This document shows positions 11,719-24,540 of a DNA stretch of 64,000 bases, in pieces. Position numbers and translations under genes: made by a program. Origin of the DNA: Rutidosis leptorrhynchoides (Eukaryota > Streptophyta > Magnoliopsida > Asterales > Asteraceae); contig NC_092341.1 in NCBI RefSeq assembly GCF_046630445.1, forward strand, positions 293,326,001 to 293,390,000. The letters run 5' to 3'. Each line of letters opens with the position of its first letter. The stretch's first letter is position 1. The notes under the pieces were generated by a model. That model was given only the letters and a program-made list of their open reading frames with translations. It had not been told where the DNA came from and searched no databases.

Positions 11719-14376
11719 TTATTGTCGAGAGGCATAAGCGATGACTTTACCCCTTTGCATAAGAACACACCCGAGCCCATTTAGCGAAGCATCACAATAA
11801 ACCGTCATGTCTTCCACTCCTTCCGGCAAAACTAACACCGGAGCTTGACACAACTTCTCTTTTAGCAATTGAAAAGCAATTTCTTGCTCGTTCTCCCAAG
11901 TAAATCTCTCGTTCTTCCTCGTCAATTTCGTCAATGAAGAAGCAATCTTGGAAAAGTCTTGGATAAACCGACGATAGTAACCGGCCAATCTGAGAAAACT
12001 TCGGATTTCCGTAGGCATAGTCGGTCGTTCCCAACTCTTCACCGTCTCTATCTTCCCCGTATCTACTTGAATACCATCTTTGTTCACAATGTGGCCAAGG
12101 AATTGAACCTCCCTTAGCCAAAATTCACATTTGGAGAATTTAGCATACAACTTCTCCTTTCGTAATGTCTTCAATACTTCGCGCAAATGACATTCATGTT
12201 CGTTCATACTTTTCGAGTAGACTAGTATGTCGTAAATGAACACAATCACCGACTTGTCCAACATAGGTTGGCACACTCGGTTCATAAGATCCATGAATGC
12301 CGCCGGTGCATTCGTAAGACCAAAAGGCATTACCACAAACTCAAAATGCCCATAACGAGTGCGAAACGCCGTTTTCTCGATATCTTCCTCACGGACCCGC
12401 ATTTGGCGATAGCCGGATCGTAGGTCGATTTTTGAGAAATACGTTGCACCTTGGAGTTGGTCAAACAAATCGTCAATCCGAGATAATGGATAACGATTCT
12501 TGATCGTTACTTTATTTAACTCCCAATAATCGATGCACATCCGCATACTACCATCCTTCTTCTTTACGAATAAAACCGGAGCACCCCATGGTGAAGCACT
12601 CGGTCGAATGAAACCCTTCTCAAGTAACTCTTGGGTTTGATTTAACAACTCTTGCATTTCCGTCGGCGCTAAACGATAAGGAGTTTTAGCAATGGGGGTA
12701 GCCCCCGGAACCAACTCAATGCGAAATTCAACTTGTCTTTCCGCCGGAACACCCGGTAACTCATTCGGAAAAACGTCTTCGAATTCACTAACCACCGGAA
12801 TTTCATGAATGGGTGGTGGCTCATGACGAGTATCAACAACATGGGCAAGAAAAGCCATACCACCACTATCGAGGAGACGATGTGCCCGTGCAAAAGTGCA
12901 TATCGGCACAAGTCTTCTACGCTTATCACCGTGAATAATTAACTCTCCCCCGCTTGGGGCCTTTACACGTATAAATTTTTCATGGCATGAAATATCGGCT
13001 CTATTATGATCGAGCCAATCCATACCAACAACGATATCGAAATCGCCCAAAGTCATCGGGATAAGATCGATCTTAAAGTCTTCGGCACCAAAAACGACAT
13101 CACAATTTTTACACACATCAACCACTAGCACCGTCTTGCCGTCCGCTATTTCGACTTCTACCAGACGACTTAACTTAGCTAACGGTCTATTAAGTCTAGG
13201 CACAAATTTTGGAGATACAAACGACAAATTTGCACCGCTATCAAATAGGATCCTTGCCGGATTTGAGTTAACCATAAAAGTACCTGAAACAACTTCGTTG
13301 GATTGCTTGGCCTCCTCATTCGTCATCAAATAGTCGCGACCCCTAGCCGTGCCCGCCACCTTTTCTAACTTCTTGACTTGATCCTTATTCAAATCGGGAC
13401 ATTCCGGCCTCTTGTGCCCCTCCTTCCCACAATTAAAACACGTGACCGGCTTGGTCAAACAATCACGGGGGTAATGACCCGACTTCCCACAACTATAACA
13501 AGTAGGCGCAAAAGTATTTGAACCACCCTTCTTCACACTTCCGACGCTTTCGGACCCCTTCTTGTTCTTTTTGTGGGAAAAGCTCGATTGACTCGAATTC
13601 TCGAACTTCCTCTTTCCAAAAGTAAAACTACTCTTTCTCAACACAAGCGCTTCAAAACCCTTTGCCATATTGAACAATTCATCAAAGCTCTTCACCACGT
13701 TCACACTAATTTTCTCTTGATAGTTATCATTCAAGATTCGATAGAAATCTTCTTTCAACATTTTATCATTCCCGACATACTCTGGGCAAAATTGGGTCTT
13801 GGATAAAAACACAGATTTGAGAGTGTTCAAATCCATCGACCCTTGCCTCAAGGAACGTAGTTCATCCTTAAGCCTTGTAAGATCGGCCGAAGTTCGGTAT
13901 TCATCGAAAAACTCCGCCTTGAATTCATCCCATGTGAACTCCATGCATTGTTTTTCGCCATAAAGTCGGATCTTCGCGTCCCACCACAATTTAGCATCAC
14001 CTCTTAACATGCTACAACCATATCTCGTCTTTTTATCAAGAGGGCATTCACACGTACGAAAAGCCCCCTCCATGTCGGAGATCCAACGGGCACTCTTAAG
14101 TGGGTCCCGTTTACCATCGAAGGTGGGAGGTTGAGAGTCCTTGAAATTCTTATAGAATAAGTCCCGTCTCCCCACATTATCCTCTTGAAGAACGGCCTTC
14201 ACTTGCTCCTTGACTACATTGACTAATTGCTCGTCAATTTTATCTAGAAACATTTTCTTAACATCCTCGAGGAAATCCGCCTTTTGACGTTTAAAGATGG
14301 CCTCAACTTTGGCTGTGAACTCAACGTCCTCACTCGTACTTCCGTCATTGGTGTCGTGTCCATTTCTCATCTTCAT
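11719..14376 (-). pseudogene. Element B gag, protease and reverse transcriptase (RT active site altered)
   Basis: Start taken at the ATG at 14376 ([10 protein letters not shown]; a second ATG lies at 14370). Gag capsid motifs come first ([42 protein letters not shown]), then two CCHC zinc knuckles ([14 protein letters not shown] and [14 protein letters not shown]), protease ([13 protein letters not shown]) and RT ([33 protein letters not shown]). The catalytic motif reads FIYDILVYS instead of FIDD: codon 12234-12232 is TAC, so the first catalytic Asp is Tyr. The part ends at TAA 11721-11719. The frame is otherwise open, unusual for this window, but the RT is predicted inactive. Confidence 0.93.
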
Positions 14377-14761
14377 TCTATAAAACGAAAAAGATTTAAA
14401 CAACGAAACGAAAGGACTTAACACATATGTATATACATATACACCACACTACTCCATCTTGCTCGACAATCGTCGTACATTACTTGTTTGACACGATTTG
14501 CACCCGTAACAACGGTAGCTAATCATTGTTACGCGAGCACTCGCATTAACTTGCTAGTACCACGTCCATCTCGCTTGATGATTCCTAAACACAACACAAA
14601 ACCATTAGCACAAGGTTAGTTCACATAAACCAAAGTACTAACAATTCCCGATTAGACCCAAAGTCCTACAAGTCCCGCATAAAGCGTACACACAATAAAG
14701 TCTAAGTCTAGGCACCTATCTCAAGTCGCCTAAATCCCTTAGACCATGCTCTGATACCACT
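14377..14761 (-). other. Element B 5' leader with primer binding site
   Basis: Minus strand TGGTATCAGAGC at 14759-14748, two bases from the LTR end at 14762, matches initiator tRNA-Met. The remaining leader shows no ORF. Confidence 0.85.
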
Positions 14762-16535
14762 TGTAACAACCCAAACCAAACCACGAACAACCCGCGTTAA
14801 AATCTCAAAATAAAAAAAAAATTGCTGGAACAGCATATGGCGCGGCGCGCCAAACTGGACTGTCCCAAAAGTCATGAAATGCGAAAAAGATCGGCTACTT
14901 CCCGACATAATTAGACAATACGCTTTTAACAACATATTCAAACATGTAAAACTAACACAATTCAAACATAAAATAAGTTTTACAAAGCGGGGCCCACTTT
15001 GGCCGTTTTACGAGTTTAATACATAACGTGAGTTTCGACCACCAAAAAGTTTAAGTACTAAACGACACGATGAGCATGGTGTTTGGGATTAAACTACCCA
15101 AGTCATGGTCAAACTCTAAAAGCTAACACATCCAAAAGGCGTCCCTTAACAAGCGGGATCTCTAATCCAACCGTATGCCCTTACCCTTATCCACGTCAAA
15201 ACCTATAAAATGGTAAACAACGAGAGGGTAAGCTAACGCTTACTGAGTAGAATAAATATATACATGCATATAAGACTTACCTACTCGCATCCACGATATC
15301 ATATAACGCATACAAACGCATAACGCCTCAATAAACAAGCTAGTACTATCAAATCGTACAACTAGCAACATCAATAGCATAATATAATATTCATAATGAT
15401 AATTAAATGCTAATGTCAACAACTATAAACCATGGTTAACCAATATCTTCGCAAGGGAATGACTTCGCGAAATAAGTCATCGATGTTCATAACAACCGTT
15501 AGCTCCCAAAAACGGCTATGGTATGCTAACCCCCGAGGTGTTCCAAAAACGGCTATGGCATCACCCCCAAGTGTTCCCAAAAACGACTATGGCATCACTT
15601 GATCAACGTGTGAGTAAAACACGGCTATTACTCACAATCACGTACACAAACACGGCTATGTGCACAATATCTCGGATAATATCGTGGGAGTAAAAGACGG
15701 CTATTACTCGCCACTATATGCACAAACACGGCTATGTGCATAAATATAAAACGTGGATAAAATGGCTATGCCTCACAACCATGGTCACAAAACAGCTATG
15801 TGACACCATTAATACGGCACGTAAATCATATACATACATATATAGATTTTCCACTCACCTCAAAGTCTTGATGAGAGATAGACAAGCTCGGAAATCTTCA
15901 ATGTAACGTACCTATTACATTATACATAATATCAATCACAAACTCAAGTTGGTCAACCAACTCAAACTCCATTCTATAGTCATTTTGACCCATGGTGCAA
16001 TCTCGACCCATTTGCACCCTTAACCCTAGTATTTGGGTCAATCATAACCAAAACCCTAACATTTACCAAATTAGGTCTTAAAACACTTTTCAACACAAGG
16101 TCTATGCATCTTAAACATACACTAACTATCTTAGGTCCATTATGACCCATTTGACCACTTAAAAGTCAATACATCCATTTCGGGTCACCCACTAACCCAC
16201 TTAACACCCATTTACACATATATAAGTGTGCTAGTACTTTAACTAACCAATTTAGGCTCATAAACATAGTATACTACTTTGAAAACCCTAGTTAATCTTC
16301 TTTGGGTCTACATGACCCAAATTCATCCAAAACACCCAATTTACTAACAAATGGGTTTTAGGTTCATCACTTACCCCAAACCCAAACCCATAATCAAATT
16401 AAAATTAAGAAATCAAGATTAGAGCATACCACTACCACCAAAACGTAGCTAGATGGTAGATGAACAACTTTAAAGCTTGCACTTAGACCCGATTCAACCT
16501 TCTTCTTCCTTATTTTGAGCTTTCTCACTCTAAAA
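14762..16535 (-). repeat. Element B 5' LTR, truncated at its far end
   Basis: Begins TGTAACAACCC on the plus strand (LTR end on the element strand). It matches 8811 to about 9633 from 15712 onward until the homology stops at a TA microsatellite near 16535, so about 300 bp of the LTR are missing. It contains the full hairpin array at 15498-15804 and one CpG box at 14839-14852. Confidence 0.88.
15498..15804. repeat. Array of nine small hairpins with a constant loop and variable stems
   Basis: Each unit has the loop AANACGGCTA or a one- to two-base variant, closed by a different stem. Stems: GTTAGC/GCTAAC (15498-15530), GGTG/CACC (15537-15565) and CAAGTG/CACTTG (15568-15601), these three with an inner CCA/TGG; TGTGAGTAA/TTACTCACA (15609-15636, nine perfect pairs); GTACACA/TGTGCAC (15642-15665, one mismatch); GTGG-GAGTAA/TTACTC-CCAC (15684-15714, one bulged base); TATGCACA/TGTGCATA (15717-15742, eight perfect pairs); a weak GTG/CAC unit (about 15753-15775); GTCACA/TGTGAC (15784-15804). 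Loops stay the same while both stem arms change together, which argues for selection on structure rather than plain tandem duplication. It lies mid-LTR. Function is unknown; transcript structure or protein binding is possible. Confidence 0.75.
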
Positions 16536-16541
16536 ATATAA

Positions 16542-16544
<3 letters not shown>

Positions 16545-16615
<71 letters not shown>
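16545..16615. repeat. TA dinucleotide microsatellite
   Basis: About 35 TA units at the junction between the truncated B LTR and element C. A likely site of slippage or breakage; see the junction finding. Confidence 0.95.
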
Positions 16616-16618
<3 letters not shown>

Positions 16619-17759
16619 GTTAAATTAAAAAGTTTTTATTTTTTGAGTTACAAAAACTAATAAGTAATTTTTGTTAAAATATAAGTTTTACTTAAATTAT
16701 ATTTTCTAAAAATTAAAATCACAAAAATAAAATAAAAATCAAAAAAAAATATATATATATATATAATAATAATAATAAACTGAATCTGCTGAACTAGTTT
16801 GAGCCTGCACAGCATCTGAATCTGCAAACTCCGCACTCGCGGAGCTTTTTGGGCAAAAACCATCCGCACTCGCGGAGCCGTTTGACAGGATGAACATTGG
16901 ACTTCATTAATTACGGAATTAGGGTTATATTTTTAATTAATATTATTATTATACCCTAATTAGGTTTACAATTAATATATTTGTTTTTAGTTTTAGTTTT
17001 ATTTGTAATTTTAAGTTTAAATATTATTATTAAGATTAATATTTTTATAAAAAAATAATATAAAAATAGTATTTTTTATAAAATTTTTATTTTTATCATT
17101 TTAGTTATAATTTATGTTTTTATCGTTTATTTCGTAATATTTATCGTTCGTAATTAGTTTTAAGTTAGTTTTTGCCGTGGTTATTTATATATTTCTAGAT
17201 TTTTAAGCTTTGCCGTAAAAACCCTTAAGTGCTTTTTCTTTAGATTAAGATTTAGGCGCTTTAGAATTTTGCGACGCAGTTTATAAATTTTAGTGCCTTT
17301 TTAAGTTATTGCCGTTTTAGATTTAGAATTCCTTTAAGCTTTAATACCTTTAGACGTAAGTTTTAATTTTTAGTTTTTAGACTTTTAAGTTTCGACGCTC
17401 TACTTTCTTATTATTATTTTTCGACGGTTTGTTTTTCGACGTTTGTTTTTCGCCTCTTATTTTTCAACGCTCTTTTTCTATCTCTTATTTCTCGACGCTC
17501 TAGTTTTTAGGACATAGATTTTATCTTCAAAATTTCGATGAAAAATTATTTTAAGCGGTTAAATTGATAGACATCCAAAATTTTCTGGTTCGTAGTAATA
17601 GTTGGATTTGTTAGTGGCGAGTTGTGGGCTTTCGATTTAAAGGGTCCTGCCTACCTGCTACATCTATTGGCTATTCGAAACGTGGGCAAAATCAGAAAAG
17701 TCTATTAATTTGATAACTTATATAATTTTTATTTTTATAACTAATAGGATATTCATTGA
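16616..17759 (+). other. Element C 5' region, LTR-like and leader
   Basis: AT-rich DNA without ORF. It contains two copies of CCGCACTCGCGGAGC (16831-16845 and 16864-16878, 33 bp apart). The 3' LTR has a degenerate pair at 23252 and 23284 with the same spacing, which supports an LTR origin for part of this stretch. From about 17390 a run of TCGACG-rich pyrimidine-biased sequence precedes gag, as I recall from the leaders of Tat/Athila elements. No primer site was found. Confidence 0.45.
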
Positions 17760-20516
17760 ATGCACCGAGCAAAACGTTCACCACCTTTCAAACGTTCACC
17801 ACCTGTAACTCGATCAAGACATCTAGCCAATATTGTCGCCGTTGATTTTTCTTTAGAATCGTCATCAAGTTGACCAAGTACTCTAATTCAAATTTCCGAT
17901 AATCCATTCTTTGAACCCGACCTCACAATTAAGAACTCGGAGGATATTCAAGGACAATTCCGAGATCCTGAACCACTAATTATTCCTCCTGAATCACAAA
18001 TCATTCAACCGGAGATTGTACAGGAAGAAACCATTAAATCAGAATCCTCTAGTGATTCAAATTCAACAAATTCAATTATGAAAGTAACGGAACCTCTAAG
18101 TATGGAAGATCGAATGAGAGCCACACGCATGGGCCAAGGTCACGCCATTATTAAGCCAGATGTTAATGCGCCAGATTATAAAATCAAAGGACAAATCCTA
18201 CACATGGTAACTAATCAATGTCAATATAGTGGTACGCCAAAAGAAGATCCAAACGAACATCTTCGAACCTTTAATAGGATCTGTACTCTATTTAAAATTA
18301 GAGAAGTTGAGGATGAATAGACCTATCTCATGTTATTTCCCTGGACTTTAAAGGGAGAAGCCAAAGATTGGTTACAATCGTTACCTGAAGGGGCGATTGA
18401 TACATGGGATGTCTTAGTTGAAAATTTTCTTAAACAATTCTTTTCGGCATCTAAAGCCGTGAGACTTCAAGGAGAAATTGTTACGTTCACGCAAAAGCTA
18501 AATGAAACACTATATGAGGCGTGGAAAAGATTCGGGAAGTTGTTGAGAGGATGTCCTCAACACGGTTTAGACACTTATCAAATAGTACAAATATTCTACC
18601 AAGGTGTCAACGTTGCTACACGAAAAGACATCGACACAGTAGCTAGTGGTTCTATTATGAAAAAAACTGCAACCGAAGCTCACAAAATCATTGATAACAC
18701 AGCATCCCACTCACATGAGTGGCACCAGGAAAAAGATATTTTTCGTTCATCTAAAGCGGCTAGAGCCGATTCTAGCCATGACTTTGATTCCGTTTCCGCA
18801 AAAATAGATGCTTTCGAGAGACGAATGGAAAAGATGACTAAAGATATTCACGCAATACGAATCAGTTGTGAGCAATGCGGTGGACCACACTTAACGAAAG
18901 ATTGTCACATTGAACAAACCATGGAACAACGAGAGAATGTTTCCTACATGAACCAAAGGTCGGGAAATAATTATCAACCGCCAAGGCCAAACTTCAATCG
19001 AAATCAAAACATTCTTTACAATCCAAATGGACCCAACAATAACTCGTACAACCAAAAAGGTTCGAATAACCAACCAACTCAAAACAACACTTTCAATCAA
19101 CAAAGACCTAGCTTGTATAAACCACCACAACAAACCGAAGAGAAAAAGCCAAATCTGGAAGAAATGATGGCAAGGCTAATGCAATCTCAAACACAATTCA
19201 TTACATCTCAAACCCAAACGAATGAGAGGTTTGATCAGTCATTAAGAACTCAACAAGCTTCCATTTTGAATCTAGAAAAACACGTAGGTACTCTTGCTAG
19301 CTTGATGAGTAAGAGGGAACAAGGAAAGCTACCGAGTGATACTGAAGTAAATCCTCGGAATGAGAATGTTAATATGGTATCAACGAATTCTGAAAAACCA
19401 GCATCAGAAGATGAGAAGGTTTTCGATGTGAGTAACAATGAAGAAGTTACGCCACCACCACTACCCGAGTATGTAAAGCCAGTGGTGGCACCATACAGAC
19501 CACCCATCCCGTTTTCAAGAAAAGGAGTTGAGTATGAGCAAGTAATAGGTAATAAAGTTTGTGATACCTCTGGAAAGAAGAAGAAAAATAAGAAAGTGAA
19601 AGAAACAAAAACCGTAGAAGTAAACCCGATGAAGACAGTTCCACCAAAACTTCCACCAAGGTTGGGTGATCCGGGTGAATTTATTGTTCCTTGTCTACTT
19701 AGTGATTGTGTCATGTATGATGCACTAGCAGATTTAGGTGCGAGTGTGAGTGTTATGCCTCTTTCATTATATAAGAGATTAGAAGTAGGTGAGTTAAGTC
19801 CAACGAAAATGAGTGTTCGACTCTTTGATCAAACCATTAGGCACCCAGTTGGAATTGCTGACAACCTACCCGTTCAAGTAGGTAATTTAACCTTTCTAGT
19901 CGAATTTATTGTCATTGACATAGAAGAGGACCCAAACATTACTCTAATTATAGGTCGACCATTCTTATCGTCCACCGGGGCGTTATTTGATGTAAGAGAG
20001 GGTAGAATGACACTTAGTAATGATGAAAAATCGATCACCTTTGTGAGTCGAAAGTCTAAATCTCCACCAACCAAAACCGTTGAACAAATAAAACCGATTG
20101 GTAAGAACCATATTGTTTTACCAACTCCAACGGTAGTACTTAGCAATAATAAAATGCCTAAGTGTGGGGAAGATGAAGTAACACCTAATGATGACTTGAT
20201 AACAAAGAACCCCGTTATTGATACGAAATTAAATGACTCCGTTATTAACAGTTTAATGAAGAAACTTATTAAACGGATTCGCGATGCTAGAATTAAGGGG
20301 AACTTTAAGTTATGTAACCGGTTAGTATCCAATCTATCGCCTAAAGAAAAGGCAAAACTAGTTGAATTTGTGGATATTACACAGGAATCCGACCAATGGC
20401 TTAAAGCAAAAGTCACAGATATACAGTTGATTATGGTCCAAGAGAAATTGACAATGAAGTTAATCACAATTTCGACACCACAGCTACCTAAGTATGGGGA
20501 GATTCAAATGTTCTAA
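17760..20516 (+). pseudogene. Element C gag-protease polyprotein with two nonsense codons
   Basis: The frame begins at ATG 17760 (MHRAKRSPPFKRSPP, a short internal repeat) and would give 918 codons. TGA at 17871-17873 and TAG at 18318-18320 break it; the longest open part starts at 18330. Gag capsid motifs include LFPWTLKGEAKDWLQSLP, WDVLVENFLKQFF and LYEAWKRFGKLLRGCPQHG. A single CCHC-like knuckle follows (CEQCGGPHLTKDC), then an Asn/Gln-rich linker and LEEMMARLMQSQTQF. The retropepsin-like domain has DLGASVSVMPLSLYKRL and ITLIIGRPFLSSTGALFDV. This domain order is that of Athila/Tat polyproteins before their RT, which is absent here. Gag would form particles and the protease would process them. 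Confidence 0.85.
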
Positions 20517-22791
20517 AAAGAAAACGCTGTCTAGAGTTAGTTGTTCTATTCTCATGTAGTTCCGAGAATGGAATCCGATTGGTTTTTTACACTAGCAGAC
20601 ACTAAAGAACTAGTTTTCTCCCCCCATTCTAAATTTTTTGTTTTATAGGTTTTATATGAAATTTATATGCATTTTTAAATTTAAGTTTTGTGTGAATTTA
20701 AAAACAAAATTTACTTTATTTCATTCAGTTTAAAAAAATGATTTCTAAAATTAGTCGTAAGTTAAAGACTAGGTCATGGAATCGAAATTGCTTTACCCGA
20801 AGGTGGGGCGAAAAATTTTGTTATCATTATTTTTAATATTATTGATCTAAAGTATACCAAAAAAAAATTAAAAAAAAACCGAAAATCTTTGTTTTTAAAA
20901 AACTCGCTTTAAAACGACAAATTTTAATTATTCATTTAAATTGTTTTAATAAATAAAGGTTTTATAAAAAAAAATATATATTATATATGTTTGTAGTTTA
21001 TCTTATGTACAAAATAGGGAAAAACAGCGCATTTTTAAATACTGACATTAAGTTCAGCAAAAGCTACTAATTTTAACGACAAGACGTAAAATATCAAATG
21101 TGATATAAAATAATATGTTTGCAAACTCGGTATTTTTAATCATTTTTTTACACTAATCACCCTCATGAATTAAATTTTTACTGATTTCTTGCAAATGAGG
21201 GCATTGCAAGATCTCAAGTGTGGGGAAGGGTTATAAATTCTCTCGGGTTTACACTTAGTTTATTTGCCAAATTTTGTGAAAATTTAAAAAAAAAATTCAA
21301 TAAAATGAATTCAAAATCATGTTTATACATATTTATGAACGATAAAAGTAGGTTTTATTACCGAAATTATTGTTACCTCGAAAATGACATAAATTGAGAA
21401 ACAACCCAAAACGCTTGAATTCATTTAAAATGGAATAGAGGAGAATAAAAAGGCAAAGAAAGAAAGAAATAAAAGCCAAGTGTAGGAAGAATTTACCAAG
21501 TTCTTTAAAACATATATCACATATTTTGTACAAGATTATTGCAGGTACTTTTGTTTTGGACGATAATAATCAGTTTTACCCGATTTAGTGTAATATATTT
21601 AAAAGAAAGATGGATCTACACGATGAATCAATTTCATCATTAAAAGGAAGTAAAGTCTTCCGAAAAAGACACGCGCTTCTTGATTTAGGTCAGGAAGTTG
21701 TCGTCTAAACCAGTTGTAGAGTCTACGAAAAAACTTGAAAAGTTTTCTCGAAAATTAGCTGGAAATCCATGGACCTCAGCATCAAACAGGGTCGCCAAGT
21801 GGTCAGACTTATCCTAACCATGAGAGGATCTGTCTCGTAAAATGGGGAGGGCACCGTGCAAATTAGCTTGATAAGACTAATGAATCAGACCCCCAGAAAG
21901 AATAATCTTTTTAAAGATTAAAAATTAACTTTTAAGCCTGATATTACTCAATCGTTGAGATTGACCTTAAAGATTGAGAATTACAAACTCATGAAATTCG
22001 ATGATATCTAAACTCGAGCTTGAACGAGAAAATATTTTGATCAAATTAAAACCGATGTGTTTTCTGAAAACCTATTTTCAATGCGTTCATTACCATTGAA
22101 CGTAAAATCCTAAGAATTCACCTGGAATTCATTAGGTCACCTGAACCAAATCAGGTGTCAACCGCATGAACGGTGGTTACATAGCATGGTCAAAGACAGG
22201 ACCTCGTGCTAGACCAAAAAACTATAGGGTGATCTTTACTATTGCTCCTACCAAGGATAGTAATTGCATCCGACACGATATAGACCATAATCAAAAGCAT
22301 GTCACGGGACATTGCCTTAACAGGTGCTTGTTCAATGCTTTTCTTTACAACCGGATGGTAGTTTACCGAAAGGTAATATACAGAGCAAGTAAATTGGATG
22401 TGTTGCTTTCCTAATACAAGGTTAGCAAGTGGGTGACACAAAACCACGAGTTTTGAGCTAAAATTTTAAAATCTGAAACCAACAAAACCCACAAAAATAT
22501 TTTTGCAAACACCGGTGAAGGGTTATTTCAGAAAACTTGTCTAGGGTAAAATCTAGCTTGAATTTTCAAAAGATCAAATATTTTCATAAAGATCCAATTT
22601 CCTTAAAGGATCTAAATTTTTATAAGTCATGTGGGACTATAAACCACATCGTTACTATCATTGTTTATACCACCGTATTAAAATCACTGTTGTACAAAGT
22701 GTGAGAATAAAAAAGTGATTCGAGTGAAGTGTGATTTAATTTCAAGTTCTATATTGCTTGAGGACAAGCAACACTCAAGTGTGAGAATATT
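20517..22791 (+). other. Element C 3' non-coding region and polypurine-like tract
   Basis: About 2.3 kb between the gag-protease stop and the 3' LTR with only short, unconvincing ORFs. The last bases (TTGCTTGAGGACAAGCAACA at 22755-22774, then AGTGTGAGAATAT) contain a small inverted repeat and the purine-rich tract expected before the LTR. Confidence 0.6.
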
Positions 22792-23318
22792 TGATAATGC
22801 TAAAAACGAACATATATTTCATAGCATTATCCCTCAAGAAAGACAAGCTTTTAGTTGCAATTGTTCTATTTACAAGTGATATTCGTTTGAATAATAAAAG
22901 GTGAAGACAAAAGACAGATTCGACGAATTGAAGACGCAAATGACCAAAAAGCTAAAAAGTACAAAGTACAATCCAAGTGGTTCAAATTATTGATGAGAAA
23001 CGTCTAAAAATTACAAAAGTACAAGCCGTGGAACACAAAGTACAAGATATTAAATCGTACGAAAAGGCGTTCGAAAATCCAGAACCGAGACATGAACCAA
23101 CATTTAGCGCGCGACGCAACGGACCAAAAATTACAAGTCAACTATGCACAAGAAAATAATGTAATATATAATTAATTATATATATTATTATATATTATAA
23201 TTATACGCAGCCCACGTTTTGGATTTAATCTATGAGCTGGAATCCAGACCTCCGCACTCGCGGATCTGTGAAGCACAAAAGCTCCACACTCGCAGAGCTG
23301 TACAGTGAAACGTGGGCC

Positions 23319-23325
23319 TATAAAA
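23319..23325 (+). promoter_or_regulatory. TATA box of the C LTR
   Basis: TATAAAA inside GGCCTATAAAAGGCC, about 50 bp after the CpG-rich repeats; a plausible core promoter for the element transcript. Confidence 0.6.
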
Positions 23326-24461
23326 GGCCGCGCATTCTGATCGATAAAACACATCCTTTTTCTACTTCTTACTCTCAATTTATATTTATATTTATAATTA
23401 TAATTTTAATTTTAATTTAAGATTAATAATAATAAGGTTATGTTATCGAATGTTTTAAGGTTGTAAGTCGAAATTCTGTCCGTGTAACGCTACGCTATTA
23501 TTAATCATTGTAAGTTATGTTCAACCTTTTTAAATTAATGTCTCGTAGCTAAGTTATTATTATGCTTATTTAAATCGAAGTAATCATGATGTTGGACTAA
23601 ATATTAAAGACGGGGTTATTGGGCTTTGTACCATAATTGGGGTTTGGACAAAAGACCGACACTTGTGGAAATTGGACTATGGACTATTAATGGGCTTTAT
23701 ATTTGTTTAACTGAATGATAGTTCGATAATTTAATATAGAGATTTACAATTTGACGTATCTATAAATAACCATATACACTCGATAGGACAGGATGGGCGG
23801 GATATTTATAAATACTAATAATCGTTCATTTAACCGGACACGGGAATGGATTAATAGTCAATGGACTCATTAAAACAGGGGTGAATTATGTACAAGGACA
23901 CTTGGCGTAATTGTTAACAAATTATTAAAACCTTGGGTTACACGCAGTCGATATCCTGGTGTAATTATTAAACAAAGTATTAAGACCTTGTTACAGTTTA
24001 AGTCCCCAATTAGTTGGAATATTTGACTTCGGGTATAATGATAATTTGACGAGGACACTCGCACTTTATATTTATGACTGATGGACTGTTATGGAAAAAA
24101 ACCAGATGGACATATCAAATAACCCAGGACAAAGGACAATTAACCCATGGTAATAAATTAAAATCAACACGTCAAACATCATGATTACGAAAGTTTAAAT
24201 AAGCATAATTCCTTTATTTTATATCTTATCGCATTTTTAATTATCGTACTTTTTAATTATCGCACTTTTAATTTATTGTTATTTTATTTATCGCACTTTA
24301 ATTTATCGCACTTTAATTATTATCATTTACTTTACGCTTTAAATTAAGTTATTTTTATTTTTAATATTTTACATTAGGTTTTAACTGCGACTAAAGTTTT
24401 AAAATCGACAAACCGGTCATTAAACGGTAAAAACCCCCCTTTTATAATAATAATAATACTA

Positions 24462-24463
<2 letters not shown>

Positions 24464-24537
<74 letters not shown>
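24464..24537. repeat. TA dinucleotide microsatellite in the C LTR
   Basis: About 37 TA units, close in length to the microsatellite at 16545-16615. Confidence 0.95.

Positions 24538-24540
<3 letters not shown>

Larger units (their letters stand above)
8811..16535 (-). mobile_element. Element B: nearly open chromodomain Ty3/gypsy
   Basis: Minus-strand element with 3' LTR (partial, 8811-9939), polypurine tract, one gag-pol frame (14376-9952), primer site (14748-14759) and 5' LTR (14762 to about 16535). The full LTR can be estimated at about 2.08 kb from the two partial copies (950 bp of one, 1129 bp of the other). The left LTR is interrupted by A; the right LTR stops at a TA microsatellite, beyond which element C begins. 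Gag-pol has one nonsense codon and a replaced RT catalytic residue. Confidence 0.93.

Noticed and set aside
15498..15804. CRISPR-like reading of the regularly spaced ACGGCTA repeats
   Set aside because: The repeats are short, spacing is irregular, the spacers pair with each other around the repeat, and the locus lies in a plant LTR. Structure, not a CRISPR array.
8817..15906. Near-identical 62-codon ORFs at 8817-9005 and 15718-15906
   Set aside because: Both are the same stretch of the B LTR, on the antisense strand; the conserved reading is a by-product of LTR identity and the hairpin repeats.
16545..16615. TA repeat as a replication origin or matrix attachment site
   Set aside because: Simple microsatellite; nothing else supports a function.
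19250..20467. Minus-strand ORFs of 154 and 197 codons inside the C gag-protease region
   Set aside because: Mirror images of a strongly biased coding frame; Ser/Phe/Leu-rich composition is typical of antisense shadows.
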